Assembly (NCBI GenBank): GCA_964439215.1 | Contig: CAYTNY010000016.1 | Location: 1 to 35,714 of the forward strand | Direction of reading: 5' to 3' | Length of the DNA stretch: 35,714 nt | From: CAYTNY01 sp964439215 | GTDB lineage: Bacteria > Oederibacteriota > PGYV01 > CAYTNY01 | Shown: piece after piece, positions 1 to 7,212 of the stretch | How the letters are laid out: each line of letters begins with the position of its first letter | Numbering within the stretch: the first letter of the stretch is position 1 | The notes under the pieces: generated by a model | Database searches by the model: none | What the model was told of the DNA's origin: nothing | Seen by the model: only the letters and a program-made list of their open reading frames with translations | Made by a program: the position numbers and the translations under genes

Positions 1-1736
1 GCAGCAAATGGATATATTACGCGATAATAATAGGAACAGTATCAGCGTTCGGCGCAGCTCTTTTGGTTAGCGCCATCAATTACACAAATGGATTTTTGCT
101 GGGCGGCGTTGTCGGTTACAGCGGGAACGAAGTTCAGCCCCTTGTTTTTAATCCCGGAATGAAAAAATGGCTTATTCTTATTATTCCCGCATTTGGGGCG
201 CTGCTCGCCGGGATTATATCAGTGAAACTGGCGCCTGATACAAAAGGGCACGGTACAGATTCTGTTATAAAATGTTTTCATAAAGAAAACGGCAATATGA
301 AGATCAGGACCCCTCTGGTAAAGATCATAGCAACGACTCTTGTAATCGGATCCGGCGGTTCCGCCGGAAGGGAAGGCCCGATTGCGCAGATAGGCGCGGG
401 GTTTGCTTCTTTTTTAGGCAGGCGTTTTAAGGCAACCATAAAAGAAAGACGTATAATGCTTATTTCCGGAGCCGGAGCGGGTATTTCCGCGCTTTTCGGC
501 GCGCCGCTTGGCGGGGCTATATTTGCCATTGAGGTTCTTTACAGGAACCATGATATGGAATCCGAGGCGCTTATTCCTTCGCTGTTTTCTTCTATCGTGG
601 CTTTTTCTGTTTTCAGGACGTTTTTCGGCGAGGCGCATCTTTTTAATATACCGGCAATTTCTTTTAATACGGTCTATGAACTGGTGCCTTACATTATACT
701 GGGGATAAGCTGTTTTCTGGTAGGAGTTTTATATATAAAAACATTTATCCGTATAAAGAGTGAATTTGAAAATATGAAAATAAATGAAATGCTGAAACCC
801 GCGCTGGGCGGTTTTTTAGTTGGAGCGCTGGCCCTTTTTCTTCCGCAGATACTTGCAGGCGGTTATGGATATATCCAGATGGCTTTGGACGGCAGCCTTT
901 CCGTAAAGCTTATGATGCTTCTTATAGCAGGTAAAATAATCGCAACATCATTAACCATAGGTTCGGGCGGCTCCGGCGGAGTGTTTGCTCCTTCTTTATT
1001 TATCGGCGCAATGCTGGGCGGGAGTATAGGCGCGATAATGCAGCAGATTTTCCCCGCTGAATGGATATCCTCTTCTTCCGCGTTTGTCGTGGCCGGCATG
1101 GGCGGATTTTTTGCGGGTGTCGCGAGAGTGCCGCTGTCAAGCCTGTTTATGGTATCGGAAATGACAAAAGGCTATCAGCTTCTTGTGCCGATGATGTTTG
1201 TTTCTTCAATAGCTTTTCTTATGAACAGGAGGCCCTATACTTTATATGAAGAGCAGGCAAAAAGCGTTGTATATTCTCCGGCGCATAAAGGAGATTTTGA
1301 GACAGATATACTTGAAAATATAAAGGTAAGCGATGTAAACATACAGGAAAAGGATATAATAGTAATACCGAGGCGTATGACATTGGAAAATGTAATAAAA
1401 ATTATCACGCACACCCCTCAGGAAACATTTCCCGTGGTTGATGAAAAAAAAGAAGGAAGACTTACGGGGATATTTACTTTTGAGGACCTTAAAGAAGAGA
1501 TAACAGAAACAGCTCTCTGGAACACTGTTCTTGCGGATGATGTCGCGGTCAGGGATTTTCTTTATGTTACACCTCAGGAGGACCTGCATTCCGCGATGAA
1601 TAAATTTCTTTTAAAAGACTATGATGCAATTCCGGTACTGGAAAAAAGCTCAAAGAAGTTTCTGGGGCTGCTTACAAGAACAAACTTTATAAAAATATAT
1701 AATTTAAAACTTGCGGAAATGAGAAAGCATTCATAA
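1..1736 (+). CDS. ClC-family chloride channel/antiporter with C-terminal CBS pair (5' partial)
   Basis: Integral membrane protein moving chloride, by channel or Cl-/H+ exchange mechanism. The frame is open to the left edge (first full codon at position 3), so the true start lies outside; TTG at 63 is internal. The gating-glutamate motif GREGP is present (Glu codon 372-374), as is GVFAP (978-992), both flanked by Gly/Ser-rich selectivity-filter segments. After the last membrane segment a cytoplasmic region of about 150 residues resembles two CBS motifs, which in this family bind adenine nucleotides. The residue matching the internal proton glutamate of E. coli ClC appears to be Val (codon 534-536, in FAIEV), as in many channel-type ClCs, so transport mode is uncertain. 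No terminator is visible after the stop. Family assignment is secure; ion and mechanism are inferred. Confidence 0.93.
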   Translation, partial: SKWIYYAIIIGTVSAFGAALLVSAINYTNGFLLGGVVGYSGNEVQPLVFNPGMKKWLILIIPAFGALLAGIISVKLAPDTKGHGTDSVIKCFHKENGNMKIRTPLVKIIATTLVIGSGGSAGREGPIAQIGAGFASFLGRRFKATIKERRIMLISGAGAGISALFGAPLGGAIFAIEVLYRNHDMESEALIPSLFSSIVAFSVFRTFFGEAHLFNIPAISFNTVYELVPYIILGISCFLVGVLYIKTFIRIKSEFENMKINEMLKPALGGFLVGALALFLPQILAGGYGYIQMALDGSLSVKLMMLLIAGKIIATSLTIGSGGSGGVFAPSLFIGAMLGGSIGAIMQQIFPAEWISSSSAFVVAGMGGFFAGVARVPLSSLFMVSEMTKGYQLLVPMMFVSSIAFLMNRRPYTLYEEQAKSVVYSPAHKGDFETDILENIKVSDVNIQEKDIIVIPRRMTLENVIKIITHTPQETFPVVDEKKEGRLTGIFTFEDLKEEITETALWNTVLADDVAVRDFLYVTPQEDLHSAMNKFLLKDYDAIPVLEKSSKKFLGLLTRTNFIKIYNLKLAEMRKHS

Positions 1737-1970
1737 TATCTGAAAAACAGTAAAGGGGATAAATTTATTTAACGGGTCCCAGAGCACGACAGGCTTCTTA
1801 TGACAACAAACAAAATATATAATAGATATGCGGGTCTAATGAAGAATGATAAGTCTTAAATCAAGACTGAAATAAGGAATGCGGGAAAGTATACAGGGGC
1901 TGCGGCAGCTGTTTGGATTGAAGTTTTAAAACCTGAAAAAAACTCTGTTTGGGGTGTAAAAAAAAACAGC

Positions 1971-2019
1971 GTATACTCTGTATATTTTACTTGACAAATA
2001 TGTATACATTTTGTATACT
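1971..2019 (+). promoter_or_regulatory. lexA promoter with GTATAC operator-like repeats
   Basis: TTGACA (1991-1996), a 17-bp spacer and TATACT (2014-2019) form a near-consensus sigma70 promoter. GTATAC, itself palindromic, occurs at 1971-1976, 2002-2007 and 2013-2018, with GTATAT at 1980-1985 and a further GTATAC upstream at 1889-1894. The two copies at 2002 and 2013 start 11 bp apart, one helical turn, and cover the spacer and -10, a suitable place for autorepression by LexA. The rest of 1737-1970 shows only a weak AGTCTT/AAGACT hairpin (1852-1868) and no gene. The promoter is well supported; the operator role is inference. Confidence 0.75.
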
Positions 2020-2025
2020 TTGGGC

Positions 2026-2646
2026 ATGGAAAAACATACACTGACGCAAAGAGAAACAGAGTTGATCAAGGCAGTAAGAAATTCTCTGATGAAAGGGAAG
2101 TCTCCGACTACCAGAGAGCTTATGAACGTGCTTGGCTACAAATCCCCCCGCTCAACAGGAGAGATGATCAAACGTCTTATTGTGAGAGGTTTCCTGAGGA
2201 GAAACGAAGACGGCACTCTTCAGATAATAGAAAATTTTACTGAAGACGAAAGCCGCGCTCAGACTGTTGAAGTTCCTCTGGTGGGTGTTGTTGCCTGCGG
2301 TTCGCCTGTTCTTGCGGAGCAGAATGTGGAGCAGCATATTTCTGTTTCAACCAGGATTGCATCGCCCCCTCACAGGTATTACCTGCTGCGCGCGCAGGGA
2401 GATTCAATGAATACGGCAGGGATAAATGACGGCGATGTAGTGCTTGTAAGACAGCAGACAAACGCAAAAAACAAAGATGTGGTGGTTGCCCTCATAGATG
2501 ATGAGGCCACAATCAAAGAATACAACGTATCCGAGAATATGGTTGTATTAAAACCGAAATCAACCAACCCCGATCACAGGCCCATAATTCTTACGCGGGA
2601 TTTTCTTATTCAGGGCATTGTGATTACGACAATTCCGGGGCTTTAG
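2026..2646 (+). CDS. lexA: LexA SOS repressor (S24 family autoprotease)
   Basis: Transcriptional repressor that self-cleaves when bound to RecA filaments. From ATG 2026 it is 206 aa, close to the 202 aa of E. coli LexA. Residues 1-70 form the winged-helix DNA-binding domain. The cleavage segment VVACGSP places the scissile bond at Cys91-Gly92 (Ala-Gly in E. coli LexA, Cys-Gly in UmuD). The catalytic dyad is Ser127 (GDSM) and Lys164 (ATIK), 37 residues apart as in E. coli. The frame extends upstream to TTG 2011, but that codon overlaps the -10 box, so ATG 2026 is preferred; it lies at the expected transcription start and has no Shine-Dalgarno, suggesting a leaderless mRNA. It is followed by an OB-fold protein and recA on the same strand. 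Confidence 0.95.
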   Translation: MEKHTLTQRETELIKAVRNSLMKGKSPTTRELMNVLGYKSPRSTGEMIKRLIVRGFLRRNEDGTLQIIENFTEDESRAQTVEVPLVGVVACGSPVLAEQNVEQHISVSTRIASPPHRYYLLRAQGDSMNTAGINDGDVVLVRQQTNAKNKDVVVALIDDEATIKEYNVSENMVVLKPKSTNPDHRPIILTRDFLIQGIVITTIPGL

Positions 2647-2715
2647 CCCGGGAGCCGTATCTTCCCGCGGCAGGGAAGGCAGCGGCGCAAATTTTTTATT
2701 TAAAGGAGGTTGGAT

Positions 2716-2991
2716 ATGCCGGATTTTTTTGTAAGCAGCATCAATAATGCTTCGGCTTTCAGAGTGGCTTACGGCTGGAAGTGCGGCGGAAAAACAGGGG
2801 TCTTTATAAGGCCCGCGGGTTTTAACGCGCCGAAACCGGGCAACTCAGGCTACGGGCAGATAGTAAGCAGGCTGGATTCCCTGATACTGGGAAAAAAGGT
2901 TCAGGTGGGTGAAGTAAGGGGTTTTTTGAGGGACACGCTTATATGCGACATTTATTATAAAGGAAAAAACATACTGGAGTATATGCAGTAA
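2716..2991 (+). CDS. Small SNase/thermonuclease-like OB-fold protein, probably non-catalytic
   Basis: A 91-aa protein between lexA and recA. ATG 2716 is chosen because AAAGGAGGT (2702-2710) sits just ahead; TTG 2710 would fall inside this site. The segment GFNAPKPGNSGYGQ, then a helix and LGKKVQV and later YYKGKNILEYM, resembles the middle of the staphylococcal-nuclease-like fold, where the usual pattern is a G-I-D-x-P-E turn, a helix, L-GK-V-V and a final G-K-N-V. The catalytic Glu after Pro is Lys here and the usual YGR arginine is not evident, so nuclease activity is doubtful. There is no signal peptide, suggesting a cytoplasmic protein. Its position implies co-transcription with the SOS genes. 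The fold call is tentative and the function unknown. Confidence 0.7.
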   Translation: MPDFFVSSINNASAFRVAYGWKCGGKTGVFIRPAGFNAPKPGNSGYGQIVSRLDSLILGKKVQVGEVRGFLRDTLICDIYYKGKNILEYMQ

Positions 2992-3003
2992 AAAAAAAAT
3001 CAC

Positions 3004-3038
3004 CCCCGCAAAGCCGGTGAAAATCCGGCGGCGCGGGG
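3004..3038 (+). promoter_or_regulatory. Strong two-part hairpin in the recA 5' leader
   Basis: CCCCGC (3004-3009) pairs perfectly with GCGGGG (3033-3038), and inside it GCCGG (3013-3017) pairs with CCGGC (3025-3029) around an A-rich loop containing GAAA. No T-run follows, so it is not an ordinary terminator. It ends only about 8 nt before the weak ribosome site (GGGG, 3046-3049) of recA, so it could affect recA translation or mRNA stability. The pairing is seen directly; the role is inferred. Confidence 0.55.
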
Positions 3039-3057
3039 CGGAAACGGGGTAAAGAAA

Positions 3058-4188
3058 ATGGCAGGAGAAAACGGAAGCGAAAAGAAAAAGGCTCTATCAC
3101 TGGCAATTGAACAGATTGAGAAAGAGTACGGCAAGGGCTCAATTATGAAACTGGGAGCCGCAAATATCGGAAAGATTGAAGGAATACCCACCGGTGCTTT
3201 ATCGCTGGATCTTGCGCTTGGAGGTTCAGGCATACCCAAAGGCAGGATTGTGGAGATATTCGGACCTGAATCATCAGGCAAATCAACTTTGGCGCTTAAT
3301 ATTGTGGCTCAGTGCCAGAAAAACGGCGGGACCGCTGCTTATGTTGACGCGGAAAACGCCATGGATTCTGTTTATGCCGGCGCAGTCGGTGTAAATATTG
3401 ATGAACTTCTTATATCACAGCCTGATACAGGCGAACAGGGCCTGGAAATAGTTGAGAAACTGGTAAGATCAAATGCGGTGGATATTATTGTTGTGGATTC
3501 AGTTGCCGCACTGGTTCCCAAGTCCGAGATAGAAGGCGATATGGGTGATTCTCAAATGGGAGTTCAGGCGCGTTTAATGTCTCAGGCAATGAGAAAACTG
3601 ACAACAATAACAAACAAATCCCACTGTGTGGTTGTGTTCATAAACCAGATCAGGGAAAAAATAGGTGTTATGTTCGGAAATCCCGAAACAACACCGGGCG
3701 GAAGAGCTTTGAAATTTTATTCTTCCGTGCGTATAGATATAAGGAGAATAGAAACCATAAAAAAAGGCGATGTAATGACCGGAAACAGGGTAAGAGCAAA
3801 AGTGGTAAAAAATAAAGTTGCTCCGCCGTTTAAAGAAGCTATTTTTGAGATTATTTTCGGAAAAGGAATTATGCGGCAGAACGCGACGCTGGAAGCCGCG
3901 GTTGCAAGCGGGATAATTGACAGAAGCGGAACCTGGTATTCCTATAAAGGCGAAAAAATAGGGCAGGGAAAAGATGCATCTGTAAATTACCTGCTTGAGC
4001 ATGATGAAATATGTGAAGAAATAGAAACAAGAACAAAAGACAAACATTTCGGCAGAGGTGAGTTTTCGCCTGAGGAAAAGGAAAAAGCAGAGAAAAAAGC
4101 AGCAGAAAAAGAGGCAGCTGAAGAAAAAGCGAAAAAAGCAGCTGAGTTAGCGGCTGCAAAAGCAAAAATAATAAAAGCAAAAAGCTGA
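3058..4188 (+). CDS. recA: Recombinase RecA
   Basis: DNA-dependent ATPase that forms filaments on single-stranded DNA, drives homologous recombination and triggers LexA cleavage. It is 376 aa. Walker A is GPESSGKST (69-77); the catalytic Glu is Glu99 in VDAEN; the VVDSVAAL Walker B, the L1 region (EIEGDMGDSQMG), NQIREK and the L2 region (NPETTPGGRALKF) are all present. The C-terminal 45 residues or so are a Lys/Glu/Ala-rich, probably helical tail ending in basic residues, unlike the acidic tail of E. coli RecA. ATG 3058 follows GGGG at about 8 nt and a strong hairpin. It is third in the lexA-OB-recA run. No RecX gene follows directly. Confidence 0.98.
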   Translation: MAGENGSEKKKALSLAIEQIEKEYGKGSIMKLGAANIGKIEGIPTGALSLDLALGGSGIPKGRIVEIFGPESSGKSTLALNIVAQCQKNGGTAAYVDAENAMDSVYAGAVGVNIDELLISQPDTGEQGLEIVEKLVRSNAVDIIVVDSVAALVPKSEIEGDMGDSQMGVQARLMSQAMRKLTTITNKSHCVVVFINQIREKIGVMFGNPETTPGGRALKFYSSVRIDIRRIETIKKGDVMTGNRVRAKVVKNKVAPPFKEAIFEIIFGKGIMRQNATLEAAVASGIIDRSGTWYSYKGEKIGQGKDASVNYLLEHDEICEEIETRTKDKHFGRGEFSPEEKEKAEKKAAEKEAAEEKAKKAAELAAAKAKIIKAKS

Positions 4189-4345
4189 ATTTTCCGGAAT
4201 TGCGGTCCAAGTTTCGCCAGGGGCCTGTATGCGCAGCAGGCAGCCGCAAGGCAAAAAAAATAAAAGCCACTGAAATGCGGGCTGCAGAGCCGGAAAAAGA
4301 TTTAAAATATAGGGTAGTCTCAAATTTTAAAAATGGAGGGGAAAG

Positions 4346-4744
4346 ATGGAAAGAAGCGCAGAATTAAAAAAGACTGAAGGCTTTAAGGAAGAGATGTTGA
4401 GAAAAACGCAGGGTCTGGGAATGAAAGCGGTTCAGATCGCATCGGAAATGCCTGATACCGCAGCAGGAAACTATGCAGGCGAGCAGCTGATAAGGCTGGC
4501 TGCGTCCGTAGGAACAGTTTACAGGAACGCAAGCCGGGGAAAACCAAAAGATGAATATCTTTCGGACCTGAGAACAGTAGTGGAAAATACCGACACAACA
4601 AAATTCTGGCTTGAGCTCATAAAAGAGTCGGGCCTGTATTCATCCGCAAAACTTGAGGAGCTTATGAATGAATCAAGCGCAGTTGCGGGCATATTTGTAA
4701 AAACATTGAAAAGCATGAGGGAAAAAGAAAGGAAAAACCAGTAA
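4346..4744 (+). CDS. Four-helix-bundle protein (S23/23S-IVS and bAvd-like family)
   Basis: A 132-aa, helix-rich protein of the family first seen as proteins encoded in 23S rRNA intervening sequences and as the accessory Avd protein of diversity-generating retroelements. Typical features are the helix GEQLIRLAASVGTVYRNA followed by a Lys/Asp-rich turn and a helix starting DTTKFWLELIKESGL. Here it stands alone: no rRNA, reverse transcriptase or variable-repeat target is in the window. ATG 4346 follows GGAGGGG (4335-4341). The 157-bp gap from recA has only a short GCCTG/CAGGC hairpin, so read-through from recA is possible. A terminator follows. The molecular role of free-standing members is not established; nucleic-acid binding is a family-level guess. 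Confidence 0.85.
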   Translation: MERSAELKKTEGFKEEMLRKTQGLGMKAVQIASEMPDTAAGNYAGEQLIRLAASVGTVYRNASRGKPKDEYLSDLRTVVENTDTTKFWLELIKESGLYSSAKLEELMNESSAVAGIFVKTLKSMREKERKNQ

Positions 4745-4785
4745 CCTTCTGTTTGTGCACAGCAGGCGGTTTTTTCTCTACCCCC

Positions 4786-4820
4786 GGGAGGCAGTCTTGA
4801 GCCGGCTGCCTCCCTTTTTC
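4786..4820 (+). terminator. Rho-independent terminator after the four-helix-bundle gene
   Basis: GGGAGGCAG (4786-4794) pairs perfectly over 9 bp with CTGCCTCCC (4806-4814), followed at once by TTTTTC. This is the strongest terminator in the window and probably ends the lexA-recA-four-helix-bundle transcript. Confidence 0.9.
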
Positions 4821-4839
4821 TATTTGAAGCCGGCTCAAG
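4796..4839 (+). other. Loop-to-downstream complementarity (possible pseudoknot or antiterminator)
   Basis: CTTGAGCCGGC (4796-4806) occupies the loop and first 3'-arm base of the terminator hairpin and is perfectly complementary to GCCGGCTCAAG (4829-4839). The second pairing could coexist with the terminator stem as an H-type pseudoknot (9-bp and about 10-bp stems) or form a competing hairpin. The rest of 4840-5016 in this 326-bp intergenic stretch shows no gene or further clear structure. Confidence 0.6.
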
Positions 4840-5016
4840 GTTCTGTATTTTTGAACATATTATAATCCTAAAAATTCAATCATATACGCTGCAGAGCAGC
4901 AAGACCAGCCGGGGTATGAGGACAGGCATAAAAAAACCAAATCAGCGGCGTATCTTGAAATTTTTTATAAAAAATCAAAAATATCCGGAATGTTTATTGT
5001 TTTGAATAAAAAAATC

Positions 5017-5044
5017 TTGTATTTTAACCCCCATATTGTAAAAT
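5017..5044 (+). promoter_or_regulatory. Putative promoter of the AsmA-CapA pair
   Basis: TTGTAT (5017-5022), 16-bp spacer, TAAAAT (5039-5044), placing transcription start near 5051, about 20 nt before the ATG at 5071. Confidence 0.5.
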
Positions 5045-5070
5045 ATTGCAGATAAAAGGCAGGTGAAAAA

Positions 5071-7212
5071 ATGAAAAAGACATTAAAGATACTGTTTATA
5101 ACAGCCGGGGTTTTTGTGATAATAACAGCAGCGGCAGCGGCAACTGTGCCGTTATGGTTCCCGCTTGAAAAAGTTAAAGATATTGTTACTGAGCAAGCCG
5201 GAAAAATAACGGGGCGCCGCATAGCTGTGGGGGAGCTGAAATTTAATATATTTAAGGGTATAGAACTTCATAATGTTGCAATAGGGGAGAATCCGCAATA
5301 CGGACATGACAGGGCTTTTATAAAGGATGAGCTTGTAGTGCTGAAATATAATTTATTTGCGCTTTTTGCGAAAAAACTTGTTATTCATGATTTTTCGCTT
5401 GTAGAACCCCGGATACTGATAATAAAAGAAAAAGACGGAAAATTTAATTTTAGTGATATTATTGAGAATCTGCAGAAAACCGGCAAAAAAGAAAAAAAAC
5501 AGCCCGGCAAAGAACAGAAAAAACGAAAAAATAAAGAAACTGCCCTTGACCTTATAATAACCAGTATATCGGTCAAAAACGGGGAAGTACGGTATGTGGA
5601 CCGTTCCAAAAAAAACGTACAGGACGTAAAGATGGAAAAATTTAATTTTAAGATGGAGGATGTTGTTTTAAGCGCAGTGAAACCGATAGGCGCCAAGGCA
5701 GACTGTATTATAAACTATAAAAAACACACAATACCGGTATCACTGAAAACCGGGATAAGCGCTGATCTCAGAAAAAAACAGGCGGAAATAAATATAAAAC
5801 CTTTAATGATAGGAGAAACCGAGACAACAGGAATAGTTGAAATAAAAGATCTTAAAAATATTACGGGGAATTTTATAACAAAAATTAATTCAAATGACAT
5901 TGTGAAACTTATGGATGAGGAAAGCCGTAAAAAAACAGATGCTGTCAGTCATGATATAAATATTACAAACACCGCGGTTGTAAATGTAAAAGGCGGAAAA
6001 CTTGAGTTCAGAAACAATACAAATATTCTTTCGGGCGGCATAACTTATAACGGCAAAAAGGCAGTAGAACAGATAAGAGGAAGCATAAGTCTGCGCGATG
6101 ATTTTGATTTAAATGCTGAAATTGAAATGCTATTATCCGGTTCATCCGTAAAAATCACCGTTGATGGAGAAAAAATAAACATACCGGAAAAAAGCAGAGT
6201 GGATATTGATGTATATTCCCCAAAAATTGCGGCGGAAACGCTGTTTGTTTTATTTCCTTCAAAAACAAAAGAAGAAAAAAAAGCGCTTAAAACGGAAAAG
6301 ACAGGACCGGAGCAGAGAAAAGATTTAAAAAGAAAAACAACAATACCGGATATTTATATGACACTTAAAGCGGATTCAATATTTTTTAAAACCGTCCAAC
6401 TGGGAAAAACTTTTTCAAACACAAGGATTGCCGGCAATGAAGTGTATTCGGAAACATCAATAGACGGCTATGAAGGAACCATTACGGCAAATCTGAACGC
6501 GGATATGAGTGCGGAAAAATACGGCATGTCATTTAATGTATATGATGTGGCTGCTAATAAGCTTATTAATGATCTGATTGAATTTCTTCCTGATAAGAAC
6601 CCGGAAGAAAAAACCGTGCTTGAAGATCTTCAGGGCAATGTTCATGGGAAACTGAATATGAGGACGAAATTCGCGGGCGAAACATTTAATGATATACCCC
6701 GGACAATAAAAGGGGAAGGCAAAGTGACTTTGGCAGACGGCAGGATAAAAATGACTGACCTGGGAAAAGAACTTTCAAGAAAATTCGGAATGAAATTTAT
6801 GGAGCAGGCTGTTCCGTTTACAGATTCCGGATTAGATTTTAAAATGTCCGGAGGGCGGGCCGATCTTGTGAATATAAGGGTTTTAAACGGCCCTGAAGGA
6901 AATGACGGGGATATCAGGATACGCGGCAGAGGTTATGTAACGGTTGACAATAAAATGGATATAAGCCTTGAAAATGATCTGAACCCAAAAACAGGCAGGG
7001 ACATAGAAAATGCTTTCGCGAAAGCATTTGGCGTAACGGATATAAGCTATGGTTATAATCCTGACGGATGGATGCCGCTGGATGTAAGGATATACGGAGA
7101 AATTAAAAAGAAAAAATTTGATTTTTCCCAGAAGCGAATGATGAAAAATATTAGTGAAAATCTGGCGGATAAAGCCGGTAATTTTATTAAAAATCTTCTG
7201 CAGAAACAATGA
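5071..7212 (+). CDS. AsmA-family envelope protein
   Basis: A 713-aa protein with one N-terminal membrane segment (about residues 6-28) and a large presumably periplasmic region. The N-terminal block with LEKVKDIVTEQAGKITGRRI, then GELKFNIFKGIELHNVAIGE, is typical of AsmA/TamB-like proteins, whose beta-rich grooves are linked to phospholipid traffic and outer-membrane assembly. A Lys-rich low-complexity stretch (about 132-155) and a second one (about 400-430) separate beta-rich parts; the C-terminal domain has the usual DGRIKMTDLG-type segment of AsmA C-termini. ATG 5071 follows AGGTG. The stop overlaps the next ATG (ATGA at 7209), so it is translationally coupled to the CapA-like lipoprotein. 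Family membership is fairly sure; substrate unknown. Confidence 0.85.
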   Translation: MKKTLKILFITAGVFVIITAAAAATVPLWFPLEKVKDIVTEQAGKITGRRIAVGELKFNIFKGIELHNVAIGENPQYGHDRAFIKDELVVLKYNLFALFAKKLVIHDFSLVEPRILIIKEKDGKFNFSDIIENLQKTGKKEKKQPGKEQKKRKNKETALDLIITSISVKNGEVRYVDRSKKNVQDVKMEKFNFKMEDVVLSAVKPIGAKADCIINYKKHTIPVSLKTGISADLRKKQAEINIKPLMIGETETTGIVEIKDLKNITGNFITKINSNDIVKLMDEESRKKTDAVSHDINITNTAVVNVKGGKLEFRNNTNILSGGITYNGKKAVEQIRGSISLRDDFDLNAEIEMLLSGSSVKITVDGEKINIPEKSRVDIDVYSPKIAAETLFVLFPSKTKEEKKALKTEKTGPEQRKDLKRKTTIPDIYMTLKADSIFFKTVQLGKTFSNTRIAGNEVYSETSIDGYEGTITANLNADMSAEKYGMSFNVYDVAANKLINDLIEFLPDKNPEEKTVLEDLQGNVHGKLNMRTKFAGETFNDIPRTIKGEGKVTLADGRIKMTDLGKELSRKFGMKFMEQAVPFTDSGLDFKMSGGRADLVNIRVLNGPEGNDGDIRIRGRGYVTVDNKMDISLENDLNPKTGRDIENAFAKAFGVTDISYGYNPDGWMPLDVRIYGEIKKKKFDFSQKRMMKNISENLADKAGNFIKNLLQKQ

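Noticed and set aside
1242..1589. 115-aa open frame on the minus strand inside the ClC gene
   Set aside because: Antisense to strongly conserved coding sequence, low-complexity composition, no ribosome site; a shadow.
2649..2679. Two competing hairpins between lexA and the small gene (GGGA/TCCC and CTTCCC/GGGAAG) followed 12 nt later by a T-run
   Set aside because: The T-run is not adjacent to either stem and the next gene has a strong ribosome site; termination or attenuation cannot be supported from sequence.
3574..4047. 157-aa minus-strand open frame inside recA
   Set aside because: Antisense to conserved RecA coding sequence, with Phe/Tyr/Cys-rich composition typical of shadow frames.
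4189..4345. Possible terminator or small RNA between recA and the four-helix-bundle gene
   Set aside because: Only short GCCTG/CAGGC and GCC/GGC pairings followed by A-rich, not T-rich, sequence on the plus strand.
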